A DNA stretch of 14,336 nucleotides, from the NCBI GenBank assembly GCA_015499985.1, contig JAAAUF010000723.1, forward strand, positions 1-14,336, written 5' to 3'. Each line of letters opens with the position of its first letter. Within the stretch, counting starts at the first letter, position 1. The notes under the pieces are model-generated. The model was not told the origin of the DNA. It did not search any database and saw only the letters and a list, made by a program, of their open reading frames with translations. The DNA is from Haplosporangium gracile (lineage: Eukaryota; Mortierellomycota; Mortierellomycetes; Mortierellales; Mortierellaceae). A program made the translations under genes and the position numbers. Shown in pieces: positions 1 to 10,103 of the stretch.

Positions 1-167
1 CACCGTCACCACCGCCACCGCCACCGCCACTACTATCACAACAACCTGCAACAAAGACCATCTCCCATCCCCTCTTCCTTTTCTCACTCCCTTTTTCTCC
101 CCCCCTCTCTCACTCACCCACACCCAAGCCCCCTCCTCTCTCTCATACATAACATACACCAGCCAGG
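1..167 (+). promoter_or_regulatory. 5' UTR / proximal promoter of the Kin4-type kinase gene
   Basis: The stretch is strongly pyrimidine-rich on the plus strand. It starts with an imperfect CAC/GCC trinucleotide run (about 1-30) and continues with C/T tracts to about 145, ending in caccagccagg just before the ATG. Pyrimidine-rich leaders like this also precede the arrestin gene on the other strand. I see no clear TATA box, and the transcription start may lie upstream of the window. Confidence 0.5.
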
Positions 168-3100
168 ATGCCACCGACAACAAGGCGAGGCAACATGTTC
201 GGGCCCTACCTTCTCCTGCAGACCCTGGGAGAGGGTGAATTCGCCAAGGTCAAGCTCGGCATGCACGCCGAGACTGGAGAAGAGGTAAAACACTACATCC
301 ACCTATTTTTTTTAATCATCAGACTGTTCTTTTTTACTTTTACTGTTACTGTCAGGTCCGCTCTCAACTTGTATATGTACCTTTTTTTTTTCTTCAACTG
401 CGGGATAAAAAAGAAAGAATCAAAAAAAGACTACCCGTCCTGGATAGCAATTGAACGGGATTGACAGGGAAGAAACGAGTGCTTGGGAAAGAGAGGAGAA
501 AATAGGTATACCGGATGCGATGCGGGTTGGATGTTTATTCGTATGTATGAGTGGGATGTGGAGGAAGAAGAGATTAAACAAAAAAGAAAAAAGAACCATT
601 GAACAGTAGAGTGTTGCATGGTATAGGCATGGATAAGGATGGATGTGGTTAATGGGGACGGGACACTGGATATTAGAGTATTCCCGACGGTATCAGACTA
701 GAACGCGTTTTGATACGGTGGAAAAGGCTGCTTGTCTCGGGTTCAGCCGTCGTGGCTTCTGCTGCTGCGAGACCAACAAAAAACAAAAAAGAATTGTTTC
801 CCGCCCCCGGTTGGACGAGACGAATCGCTTCCCCGACGGATCCCCCCACAGGACCGGTAGCAAAAGAAAAGTCAGTTGGCAAAGCAGGAAGGCAAGCTCG
901 CAAGAGCAGAAAAGACATTTAGGATAATGTATATCTGATCACTAACCCGACAAACAGGAGGGCAACCAGTACCCACCTACCCACCAACATACACACATTT
1001 ACAATACGGTCTGGCAGACGGACGGACGCACAATTGTCTCTGCCTCACCAAAAGGATGGCTTGCAGGAATGCTACTCTCCTCTCTTGCCAACCCACGTTG
1101 TGTACACTGGACACTGGATCAATAATCAACAACCTGCCTGCCCTGTTCTCTCTCTTTTCTCTTTCTTCCCTTCCCTTCCCTTTTTTTTTCGTTTCCACTC
1201 ACTGAACCATTGCTGAGAAACAAAAAAGTGAGCGGTAGAGGTAGAAAACGGAGAAAAGCGAGGATAATATGGACTCTAAGCACAAAACAAAAAGAAGAGG
1301 AATTTGTGCTATCAAAAGAGCGTTTTTTTGTTCGATTCCTCGGAACATAAACGGCCGCCAAGAAACCAACAAGCATGCGGACGGAGAGAAAGAGAGCGTT
1401 TCACTTGAAGCTTTTGGACATGCAATCGGATGATAAAGCGCGGATACAAACACACACTCTCACACCACAGGAAGGAGAAGGAGTGAAAAAGAAAAAGGGA
1501 ATGCTCTGCCTGCGTTTTGTGTTTTCTGAGTGTGGGCAAGGCAAGGAGCAAGAGAAAAAAGTGGCATTGTTGCAAAGCTCGGGTAGTGTATTTGTGTGGG
1601 CGCACACACCTGGATGTAGAGTCTGGCGCTGCTCAATTGTTTTGCCGACGACTGGCTGCAACAGAACCAGCAAACGGCCAAATTCATGCGAAATATGAGG
1701 GATGGATGCAGAGAGTCCAAGGCACTGTCGGGAAGGGACAGGTGTGTGTTGCATGCCATATGCCATATGCCCATGCGTGTGTGTGCGTTGTGTTTTGGAC
1801 CGGATGGGTGTGTTGTTTGTTGATCGTCGTCACTTTCGTCGCCGATGGTTTTGTTTATATTGCATGTCTACTCTTTATTCCCATAATATGAACACTCCAC
1901 ACAATCACATACACCTATCCCTTTTCCTTCTCGTTCCCTTCCCTCTCTACTCCTGCTCTTTACTTTTTCTCTCGTTCCTCGAGAGTGCCGCCTGATCGAG
2001 CCACGCTCCCAGATTGTCACCCTTCTATCCCCATACTCATCCAACAATCAAAAGAAGAAAAAAAAAAGTCCGCGAGACTTGTCAGTTGCTCCTGTCAACC
2101 CCTTCCTTTTTCCTTCCACATGTTCTTCTCACTTTACCCCCCGTTGCGTTGCGTATTTCATTTCTACCTTCGTTATTGTTTTTTTGCTCTCGCACGCATC
2201 GTCTCGCATACTTTTTTTTCTTTCTTTTGCCTGCTCTTGTTGATTTTTTTTGTTGTTTTTGCCCCTCTTGTGATGGCTCTCGTTTTGAGCTTGCCCCCTT
2301 TTTTCAACCCCTCTTGCTTTCGCTTGAGATAGTCCTTGAGCGTGCGGGCCCAATGGCAAAATGATGCAACTTCAGCAGCCCAGTGCCTGTTTCTCTGACA
2401 ACTCCGCAGAGGGGAAGAGGGGGAAAAGAAAAGGCGAGAGAGACAGGGGGAAGGGATGTCGACGAGGGCTGAAGTCGAAGGCGAAACCTGCACTAGCGTG
2501 TGCATGTTTTTTTTTGTCTTTTTCTCTTTGACATGGCGCGATGTTGAATCCAGACTGACCATAGTTTATCTTCTTGATAGGTTGCCATCAAACTTATTCG
2601 GAGGCAGTCCGTTGACAACACGCCACGCATCAACAAAATTGGGCGAGAAATATCCGTGCTCAGGGTATGTGGAATGTTGCATTAACCACTGACGTTGTTT
2701 TATATTGTGCTAATTTGCCAGGCACAACCACTCATAATCCTTCGTTTCTTATATCCGTGCATAGACCATTCGACATCCCAACATCATCTCACTCTTCGAT
2801 GTCATCGAGACTGAGCGCTACATCGGCATTGTCATCGAATACGCATCCGGTATGTTGATCCACTCGTTTTTTATCCATGAAAAAAAAACAATCAAGGAGC
2901 TGTGGTCATGTGCAGTGACACACTTAAAGCAATGTGAGGTGCTGACCAGGAGTGCATTTGGATATCTGTTCAATGACGATAGGAGGCGAGCTATTCGACC
3001 ACATTCTCGCACACCGTTACCTCAAGGAGCGTGATGCATGCAGACTCTTTGCACAGCTCATGAGTGGAGTGCACTATCTCCACTCGAAACAGATTGTCCA

Positions 3101-6100
3101 TCGTGACTTGAAATTAGTACGTCTTCACTTCTAGTCTTTGCACAGCACCAACGATCCCGCCAGCAAGCAACAATCCAAGTACTCATGCATCCTTTGTCTT
3201 TCATTGCTATTAGGAAAACTTGCTGTTGGACAGGAACAGGAACATAATGATTACAGACTTTGGATTCGCCAACCAGTTCGACAGCACAACCAGAGATCTG
3301 ATGTCAACATCTTGCGGCTCTCCATGTTACGCCGCCCCCGAACTAGTCATCAGTGACGGTCTCTATGTCGGCAGCGGAGTCGATATCTGGAGTTGCGGTG
3401 TCATTCTATACGCCATGCTCGCTGGATACCTTCCATTCGATGATGACCCTTCGAACCCCGACGGAGACAACATCAACCAGCTCTACAACTATATCCTCGC
3501 CACAACACTCGTCTTCCCAGACTACATCTCGCCCGATGCCCGCGATCTCCTCCGCATGATGCTCGTCCCTGATCCAGCCAAGCGGTGCAACATGAAGAGG
3601 ATTATGAACCATCGGTGGTTGGCGCCCTATGCCAGCATGTTCCAATACAGCATCGATGACCTCGAGGTAACTTTCTCAAAAACAACTCTAAAAGGTTACC
3701 TTTGTATTTAATTCCGACACCCCGTCTGTAATGTCTCTTGTGCTAATTTTTTTTTTCTCATTCTGTTTCATAGGAACAAGCAATGGCAAGACTCAACGGG
3801 ACCATCTGGATCCCACCAAGGCAGGCAGCAGCTGCTGCCGCTGCTGCCGAGGCCAGAAATGCAACTCTTCAGCCTACAAGCTCTGGTCCTCCAAGACCCT
3901 CTGCCGACGAGGTCATGCCACGTCGTCACACCATCTGGATCGAGTCTGTCCCCGACGCAGCGCCTTCTTGGGATACTGGTCGTCACAACATTGTCAGGCA
4001 TGAGGAGGAGCCACGATTACCTCTTGCAGCCCTCGAGGAATCAAGCATGGATATCGACAAGCAAGATATTGTGCCCGTTCTCGTTGCAGAAGAGACCGTT
4101 ATACATGACGAGCCCATGGATACGGCGGAGCCCATTGAGGTTGAGCCAACACCAGAAGTGGCACCACAGGAGATGGACTTGGACAGAGATGTTCGTATGG
4201 AGAGCGACAACCAGCTTAACATGATCTCGGCTCCCTCGACCGGCTCGCCTGCATCAACACTCGACCCTACCGAGGACCAGACCATGAGCAACCCCATCAC
4301 ACCCTCACACTCTGGATCATTGATCGCCAAGTCGTCACTATCAGACCACACCATTTCCCAAACACAGGAGGAGGTTACTGTTGCATTGGAGGTTGCCCAG
4401 CGTCCCAAGAGTGTTGTGCTCGAGGCACCCGTCCGCGCCAAGCCCAGCCTGGAAAGCACTGTCGATATGTCGCCTACGGCAACCGTCTCTCGTCGTACTG
4501 GTGCGCACGCTCGCATCCGCCCCACCACCATTCACGGCGAGCCTATGACCCATAACTATGCTTCTTACCCCTCCCCTGCTGTCTATCACGAGCATCTTCC
4601 ACTTCCTACTCCTCCCAAGCCTCGCGCTGCTCCTTCCCAAGAGAATGCTCTTCCAAGTCCGCCCAAGGTCTACCACCAGACGCAGTTCCAGCAGTCTTCG
4701 CCATCGCTGCTGCAGGCGCCTGCCAAAATATCGCCAGCAGATATTCCACCAGTCCCTACTCGCCCTGAAACCACTGCAGGCCATTCTTTCAAGATCCCAC
4801 CACCTCCAGTGCCAGTAACACCCACTTCCAGCAAAGCCCACAAGAAGGGACCTTCTTCCTCTGGTCGTCTCTTTGGATTCTTGGGCAACTTGTCCAAGAA
4901 GCATGGCGAGTCGACCACCAACGTTTCCTCTGCGTCGTCGCCCAAGATTGCACAGGATGCCCCCATGGGCTCTGGTGCTGCTGATCAGACTCTCGCACCT
5001 CCTACCACCCCATCGTCCAAGAAGCCCAGCTCGATCAACCAGGTCTTTGGTCGGTACACATACAGCACCGAGAAAGGTCAACAGCAGGGTAAGCGTCGCA
5101 AGACGTTCAGCCTTGTCGGCGGCTCGAACGAGCATCAACAGAGCCAGATTCATGGTGGAACTCGTCCTCCTATGCCCATGACTGATGGTCTGGGTATTGC
5201 TTCCTCCTCAGGCACCGGTACTGCTCAGAAGATTATAGGATGGCTCCGACGCAAGTCCTTTGGTATGTTTTGCTGCTGCTCTCAACTTGTCTTATTTCAT
5301 GCAGTTCATCGTCATTTCTTCAATTGCTCGTTGGAGACTAACCATATGTTTCTGTCCCGTTTTCTTTCAATTTATAGCCAAATCTGCTCCAGAAAGGCCA
5401 GCATTCGATGCAGTGGAGCACTTCCGTCCCAATGGCATTCCACCTTCGCCAGCTCCCGCCCCTACAGTCAGCCCCACTGCTGCCGCTGCCCGTGTCAACT
5501 CGGCATCACCCCAGGAGACGGAGACCAGCGCTGCCGACAATACCCAGGTTGCAGTTTTGCAGCCCAGCGCTATTGCTGTCAACCAAGTGACAACAACAAC
5601 AACAGTAATCGCCACAGCACCAACAGACGGAAGAGACCCCGCCTTGGTGACACTTATGACCAAATTACCATCCAACTGGACGGACTCGAAACTCAAGTGG
5701 CACTCTGGAGCTGTCGAGATCTCTGCCTTGTCGTCGCGTCACCCTGTTGAGATTATGTTTGAGATCAAGAAGGTGATCTTAAGATTGGGTATGGAGTTCC
5801 GAGTCGACTCGGATTTCAAGGTCAAGTGTGTTCGTCGGAGACGGCATGGCGATGGACAGGCCTCTGATCATAGGACACATTCGATGATCTCAATCACGGG
5901 CTCGCACCTGCCCGATGACACTGCCAGTGTCCTGTCGAGCAATTTGTCAATCGATAGAGAGGCTTGGACTTCTGCCAAGGGAGCTGGAGGATCGGCGATC
6001 AACGGCAAGAAGAAGGGTGGTATCAGGACGTTGTTATGGCGCAACAGCACGACGTTGGGTCTTTCGTCGTCGCCACCACCACCCGTCCCACCACTGCCCT

Positions 6101-6639
6101 CATCCCCTCGTGCTCTGCCCCAGGTGATGAACGGATCTTCGTTGGGCTTGACTTCTCCTCCTGTCATGGGCTCTACGGCCACTAAGGACCTCGACTCGGA
6201 TCACGGTGTCTGGGTCAGCTCTGAAAGCGCTGGCGTCGTTGGTCTCGGACTGAACAATGGCGGCAACGGAGCCAGCAGCGCCAATAGCAGCAGCAATGGC
6301 CGTACCTCTGGATCTGGCCACGGTGGCGACAGCAACATTGTCCCCTCGTTGCCCAGCAACTCGACCATCGCTACCACCATCGGCACTGCCGTTAACACTG
6401 GGCCTGAGCCTTTGTACGGTGAAGAGTCGATTGATTCGGGTGAGGAGGTCCGATTCTCGATTGAGTTGTGTCGTATCAAGAACTTGACGGGCATCTACTG
6501 TGTGGATATCCGTCGTATGAAGGGTAACCTCTGGGCCTACAAGTTTTTGTACCATGCCGTCCTCAACACGCTTGATCTTGATGGAAAGGGTGGTTATATC
6601 CCCACCTTGCCCGATAACCTCAAGATCGTCCAGTCTTAA
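168..6639 (+). CDS. Kin4-type CAMKL serine/threonine protein kinase with C-terminal KA1 domain
   Basis: Seven exons join to 1207 residues: 168-284, 2581-2664, 2765-2849, 2983-3116, 3214-3666, 3774-5262 and 5378-6639. All introns are GT-AG and phases agree. The kinase domain (about 11-277) is complete: glycine loop [13 protein letters not shown] lysine K43, alpha-C glutamate E62, HRD at 135-137, DFG at 155-157, and activation loop [12 protein letters not shown] starting at T172. An LKB1/Elm1-class kinase would be expected to phosphorylate T172. The insert [16 protein letters not shown] after LAGYLPF is typical of the Kin4 group. Residues 292-890 look disordered, with an Ala8 run (309-316) and a basic patch IGWLRRKSF across the exon 6/7 junction. 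The C-terminus is a KA1 fold in two parts (about 891-943 and 1143-1192), which in this family binds acidic membrane lipids. In yeast, Kin4 enforces the spindle position checkpoint; the role here is inferred. The first ATG of exon 1 was chosen, with M10 as an alternative. Confidence 0.9.
285..2580 (+). other. Unusually long first intron of the kinase gene (2296 bases)
   Basis: The donor is GAAGAG/gtaaaa and the acceptor ttcttgatag/GTTGCC, with actgac about 25 bases upstream as a branch point. It joins codon 39 (GAG) to codon 40 (GTT of VAIK) in phase 0, so no extra coding exon is needed. The interior has A- and T-runs, a GT-rich stretch near 1740-1815, and long C/T-rich tracts at about 1915-1990 and 2090-2335. 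It also has decoy acceptors such as cactaacccgacaaacag near 941-958. I recognise no nested gene, tRNA or snoRNA. The other five introns of this gene are 97-133 bases. Confidence 0.8.
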
Positions 6640-6831
6640 GCGCGTCCGATGACCTTTTTTTTCTCTTCTCATTTCTTTCTCAATAATTCCTTGTTATGTG
6701 CACTTTTTATACCACTTTCTCTCCCGTCTTTCACATATACTTATCTAATTTGTCGTAGTTGTTTCTTTAATCTTTTGGCAAACCTTTCGTCGCCTCCCAA
6801 ATTCTCATACATGTCCTTCTAGCTTATTTTG

Positions 6832-6852
6832 TTTTTTTTTTAAAAAAAAAAA
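6832..6852. repeat. T10-A11 homopolymer palindrome
   Basis: Ten T are followed directly by eleven A, a perfect self-complementary tract about 190 bases after the kinase stop codon. In RNA it could only form a weak A-U hairpin. It may mark a 3'-end region or simply be slippage-prone sequence. Confidence 0.85.
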
Positions 6853-7065
6853 CACATATCCCCAAAAAGTAAAAAAAAGTTGTTTTACCAATTTTTGTAA
6901 CCGTTAAAATCTTCATCATATCGGGTCGTCACTTGTCGTTGTTCATTTGCTGTGTTAGTGGGTTCTCAACTGTTTGTGTCTTCAGCATCGTATTTCTTTT
7001 GTTTGAGCTTACTCTTTTGTATCAATTGAAGCGTTATTGTTTTGGAGCTATTTGTGTGGGGGTAT

Positions 7066-7071
7066 TTTATT
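7066..7071 (-). terminator. Candidate polyadenylation signal (AATAAA) of the permease gene
   Basis: TTTATT on the plus strand reads AATAAA on the minus strand, about 90 bases downstream of the permease stop codon. The position is plausible for a fungal poly(A) signal, though such hexamers are common by chance in AT-rich 3' regions. Confidence 0.4.
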
Positions 7072-7091
7072 AATGCTTTTTGTAGCATCCG

Positions 7092-7120
7092 CCCCCCCCC
7101 CCCAAAAAAAAAAAAAAAAA
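7092..7120. repeat. C12-A17 homopolymer junction
   Basis: Twelve C are followed directly by seventeen A, 39 bases beyond the permease stop codon. Homopolymers of this length are prone to replication slippage and sequencing error, so the exact count should not be trusted. Confidence 0.9.
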
Positions 7121-7158
7121 CAAAGAAAAATAATTAAGAAACAGAGATGGACAATTAA

Positions 7159-10103
7159 TTAGGCCTTGTGATCAAGCTCCAACTCTGTCTTATCTTCACC
7201 AGCAACGGCTGCAACACCACCACCATCAATAACCTTTATATTCTCATCATCATCCATGACACGAGTCCCACCAGGCTTAAACCAATGGCGTCCCCAAATC
7301 GCATAATACAACACACACAACCCAATCACCAAAACAAATGGGACCGCCGCATAGTTGACATTCTCGGCCGTCACCGGAAACTCTGTCGGGCACAGAAACA
7401 GTGCCGAGGTGACTACAATCCAGAAGGTTGACACCACGCCGATGGGGATGGAGTAACGACCAAGGGAGAAGGGTCCTGGTTGGAAGGATTCCCGCGCCAA
7501 GAGGATTTTGCAGAGAATTGGGATTAGGTATGAAATATTGGACGCGATGGTGTTGACCGAGACGATTGCGCTATATGCGGTCTCGGACCAGATGTAAGGG
7601 AGTCCCAGGAAGAAGCAGAAGGCGATGTTGAACCAGACTGCGGCGACGGGGGATTTGTGTTTGTCGAGTTTGTGCAGGTGTTTGGAGAGGGGGAGGGCGC
7701 CATCGCGGGCGAAGGCGTAGACCATTCGAGAGGAAGCGAGAGTAAGAGCGGAGCCGCAGAAGAATTGTGCGCCGAGGATGACGAGAATGAGGATGATCGC
7801 CCAAGTCTGTCCTGGTCCGTCTGAGAACATCTGACTCAACGAAATCCCGACGGCAGGGTTAACGATTTGGGTCGCGAAGTCCTGAATACAGAACGTCATA
7901 GCGATCAAGAAAGTCCATCCAATGACAAAGGCGACAACAATAGCGCGAATGATCCCCCAAGGTCCGCCCTCCTGAGCATTCTTGGTTTCCTCCGACATAT
8001 GGGCTGCAGAATCGTAGCCAGACATTGTGTACTGGGATTGAAGGAGACCCAGCATGAAGACGTAGAATCCAGACGACCAGCCGGTGTTGTTTTCCCAATG
8101 TGTGAATACGAATTCTGCGGATTGTTTTGTGGGCGAGTATACGATGACTACGATGACGATCAAAGCTGTTCCCAACACATGCCACCACACTATGTTGTAA
8201 TTTTATCATCAAGAAACGTAGACTGCGTTAGTTTTCTGCGCGCTCACTATGTCTCCTGGCACGACAAAATAGACGTTGTAAAATAACAAGAATCACTTAC
8301 CGGAGATGATGTTGAAGATGCCGTTAAGTCGAACAGCCAAAGAATTGACGATTCCATGCAAGATAATGATTCCGAAATAGATTGCAAAGATGATATAGGT
8401 GCTGGGCTCGTACTTGGTCAACATGGTTACCAATGAGGCCAGGAATTGTGCCATCGCCAGATCGGTACTCGCAATCGCCACTAATATTTTTTCAATTCAT
8501 TTCATCGGAAGATGGAAATAAGAAGAGGTTAATGTTTTAGTGATGACTCCTGATTTGTGCGAAGGGTTGGTGGGGTTCCTGGAGGTAAACAAGATAGCAG
8601 AATTAAGTTTTTGTAAAGAGAGACGAATCTCATTCACCCTCATTCCTTCCCGAGTTTTTCTAAAGGGACCACTTACCACACTGCACGATTGAAATGCAAA
8701 CCCGACAAAGGCAAGGAGAAAAAAAATAATAATAAGAAAACGAATAGAGTTAGAACAGCGCTTACACCAGTTCACCCGGCACCATCCACCACCACCACCA
8801 CCATCATCATCTATCCTTTTCCAACTATCATACAAACAAGTCGGAAACATAATAAAACAACGTAAGGAAACGTACCAGGCCTAACCAGTTGGTGTACCCA
8901 ACGATCCACGAGGCAAGGGGCACCCAATCGGGCGACCCGACCCGGACTCCATTGATCACTCGACCCTCCAAGATCTTGATCGTCCAAAAGTACAGTCCTC
9001 CTGTGGTCGGGTAGGCCGAGCAGATCTCAGCCAGCGACAAGCCCACCATCAGCGTAAATACACTCACCGCCAGCCATCCTATTCATCATTGGAGAGAAAA
9101 AAAACAAATTGGTTAGTGTTGGTGTCGCTTTTTTTTGCAGTTTTAGTGCGGCTTTAGTACTGTTGGCTATGGAGGTGCGATCGATCGAGGGGAAACCTCC
9201 TTGGGGGGGGTTTGCGCAATATGACGACTTTTGTGTTAGAGAGTAAAAAAAGGAGAAGGATTTTTACCCCAGATGACAGCGACGGGTCCTCCAGATTGCA
9301 GGGCATCACCATAGAGAGGGGTGAGGCCGGCAAGGACTGAGAGGCACGAAAAGGTGACTCCAAACGTGCCAAATGCCGACAGCGATCGATCTAACGACTA
9401 TCATTCATGGGTCATCAACAGTGGTCAGTCAATTAGTCGTAGATCTGAATGTAGTTTTTGTGAGAGGGTGAAGTAGAGAAGTTATTGGTGCTAGGGGAAT
9501 GGGCCGGGTGGTGTTTTGGACGTAGTTAAGTCGTCAAACGCGTGTTTGTAGATATTTTTGTTGGTATGAACGGAAGGTGGTTGTTTTGCTATCATGCAAA
9601 TCGTTGTTTCTTTTTGGCTGGGTTCTTGGCGCTTTGATGAGTATGAAAGCGATAATGAGAGAGGGAGGGAGAGTAAGGGTTGGTGAATGGGTGGGGTTAC
9701 TGGCTGGCTGTGTGAAGAAAAAGAAAGGGCCCAGGGAAAGAAGTCGAATGCTTATCGTTGTCCGCCTCCTGGTCACTAACTTTGTATTCGTTTTTCCTTT
9801 AAGCAACGGGTTCGGTTTTCCTGGAATAAACAGTGGTGCTTGTTTGGCACGGCACATCAAAACGGAGTAACCAAGCGGTTTGGATGTGCCGAGGTTTGTT
9901 GTCTTCTGTCCACTTTTAATATGTTCTTGGTAGTCGCTTGTTCGGCTTCATTTATGACTTTGCTCTTAAGAACAAATAAGCAGAAGCTGCCTTTGTCAGG
10001 AAGTGAAAAGACAAGGCTTTACCTGCTTGTAGCCGAGCTTCTCGAGGACGGCTGTATCGTGATCATAGGTTGATCCTGAGTGGACAGAGTCTGACTTTTC
10101 CAT
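7159..10103 (-). CDS. APC-superfamily amino acid / GABA / choline-type permease
   Basis: Minus-strand join of 10103-10023, 9397-9268, 9078-8876, 8680-8677, 8480-8301 and 8189-7159 gives 542 residues, the usual size for fungal Uga4/Hnm1-type transporters. The N-terminus MEKSDSVHSGST leads into LEKLGYKQSLDRSLSAFGTFGV (18-39), the typical cytosolic entry to helix 1. TPLYGDALQSGGPVAVIWG and AEICSAYPTTGGLYFW are family signatures. SGYDSAAHMSEET (256-268) is the conserved central loop. About 12 membrane segments are expected, and the C-terminal tail is hydrophilic and acidic. The family moves amino acids, GABA, polyamines or choline by proton-coupled transport at the plasma or vacuolar membrane; the substrate cannot be told from sequence. 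All junctions are GT-AG and in phase. The start is the only ATG that fits the LGYKQ exon. The gene converges on the kinase gene. Confidence 0.88.
8677..8680 (-). other. Predicted 4-base microexon (TGTG) of the permease
   Basis: On the minus strand, caatcgtgcag/TGTG/gtaagt gives a standard acceptor and a perfect donor around four bases. The upstream intron (8875-8681) has a ttctaac branch-like motif and a T-rich tract. The upstream exon ends in phase 0 (GGC CTG) and the next starts needing one base, so TGT plus G restores frame and gives NWLGLCVAIASTD. The alternative is one intron using a weak gtttcc donor at 8872, giving LVL instead of LCV. Confidence 0.7.
8786..8810. repeat. CCA/TCA trinucleotide repeat inside a permease intron
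   Basis: Six CCA units (8786-8803) run into TCA units up to 8810. The tract lies in the intron between permease exons 3 and 4 and has no effect on the predicted protein. Confidence 0.9.
9398..10022 (-). other. First intron of the permease (625 bases)
   Basis: The donor is AAGCAG/gtaaag and the acceptor gaatgatag/TCGTTA, with a ctgac motif about 30 bases upstream of the acceptor. It joins LGYKQ to SLDRSLS in phase 0. It is longer than the other permease introns (111-196 bases). I see no coding exon or RNA gene in it. Confidence 0.75.

Larger units (their letters stand above)
6640..7158. other. Intergenic region between convergent 3' ends
   Basis: This holds the 3' UTRs of the plus-strand kinase and the minus-strand permease. 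It is AT-rich with T-runs just after the kinase stop (6654-6662), a T10/A11 palindrome and a C12/A17 tract. No open frame resembles a protein, and I see no canonical AATAAA on the plus strand. Confidence 0.7.

Noticed and set aside
941..960. Branch-point and acceptor-like motif (ctaac...acag) inside kinase intron 1
   Set aside because: No exon is needed between TGEE and VAIK, so it is a decoy, or at most part of a non-coding or alternative transcript.
1401..1766. Minus-strand 121-codon open frame inside kinase intron 1
   Set aside because: Cys/Ser/Phe-rich low-complexity translation with no domain and no promoter or splice support.
1740..1815. GT-rich stretch with catgccatatgccatatgcc as a possible regulatory repeat
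   Set aside because: Only two short partial copies and no matching site elsewhere in the window; too little to call a regulatory element.
2719..2764. Alternative acceptor (gctaatttgccag) in kinase intron 2
   Set aside because: It would add 43 bases and shift the frame of the TIRHPNI exon. The later tgcatag acceptor gives the conserved kinase sequence.
4341..5153. 270-codon minus-strand open frame
   Set aside because: It is antisense to kinase exon 6 and reflects codon composition of the disordered coding region; the product has no recognisable domain.
6100..6672. 190-codon minus-strand open frame
   Set aside because: It is antisense to the KA1-containing exon, which is clearly coding on the plus strand.
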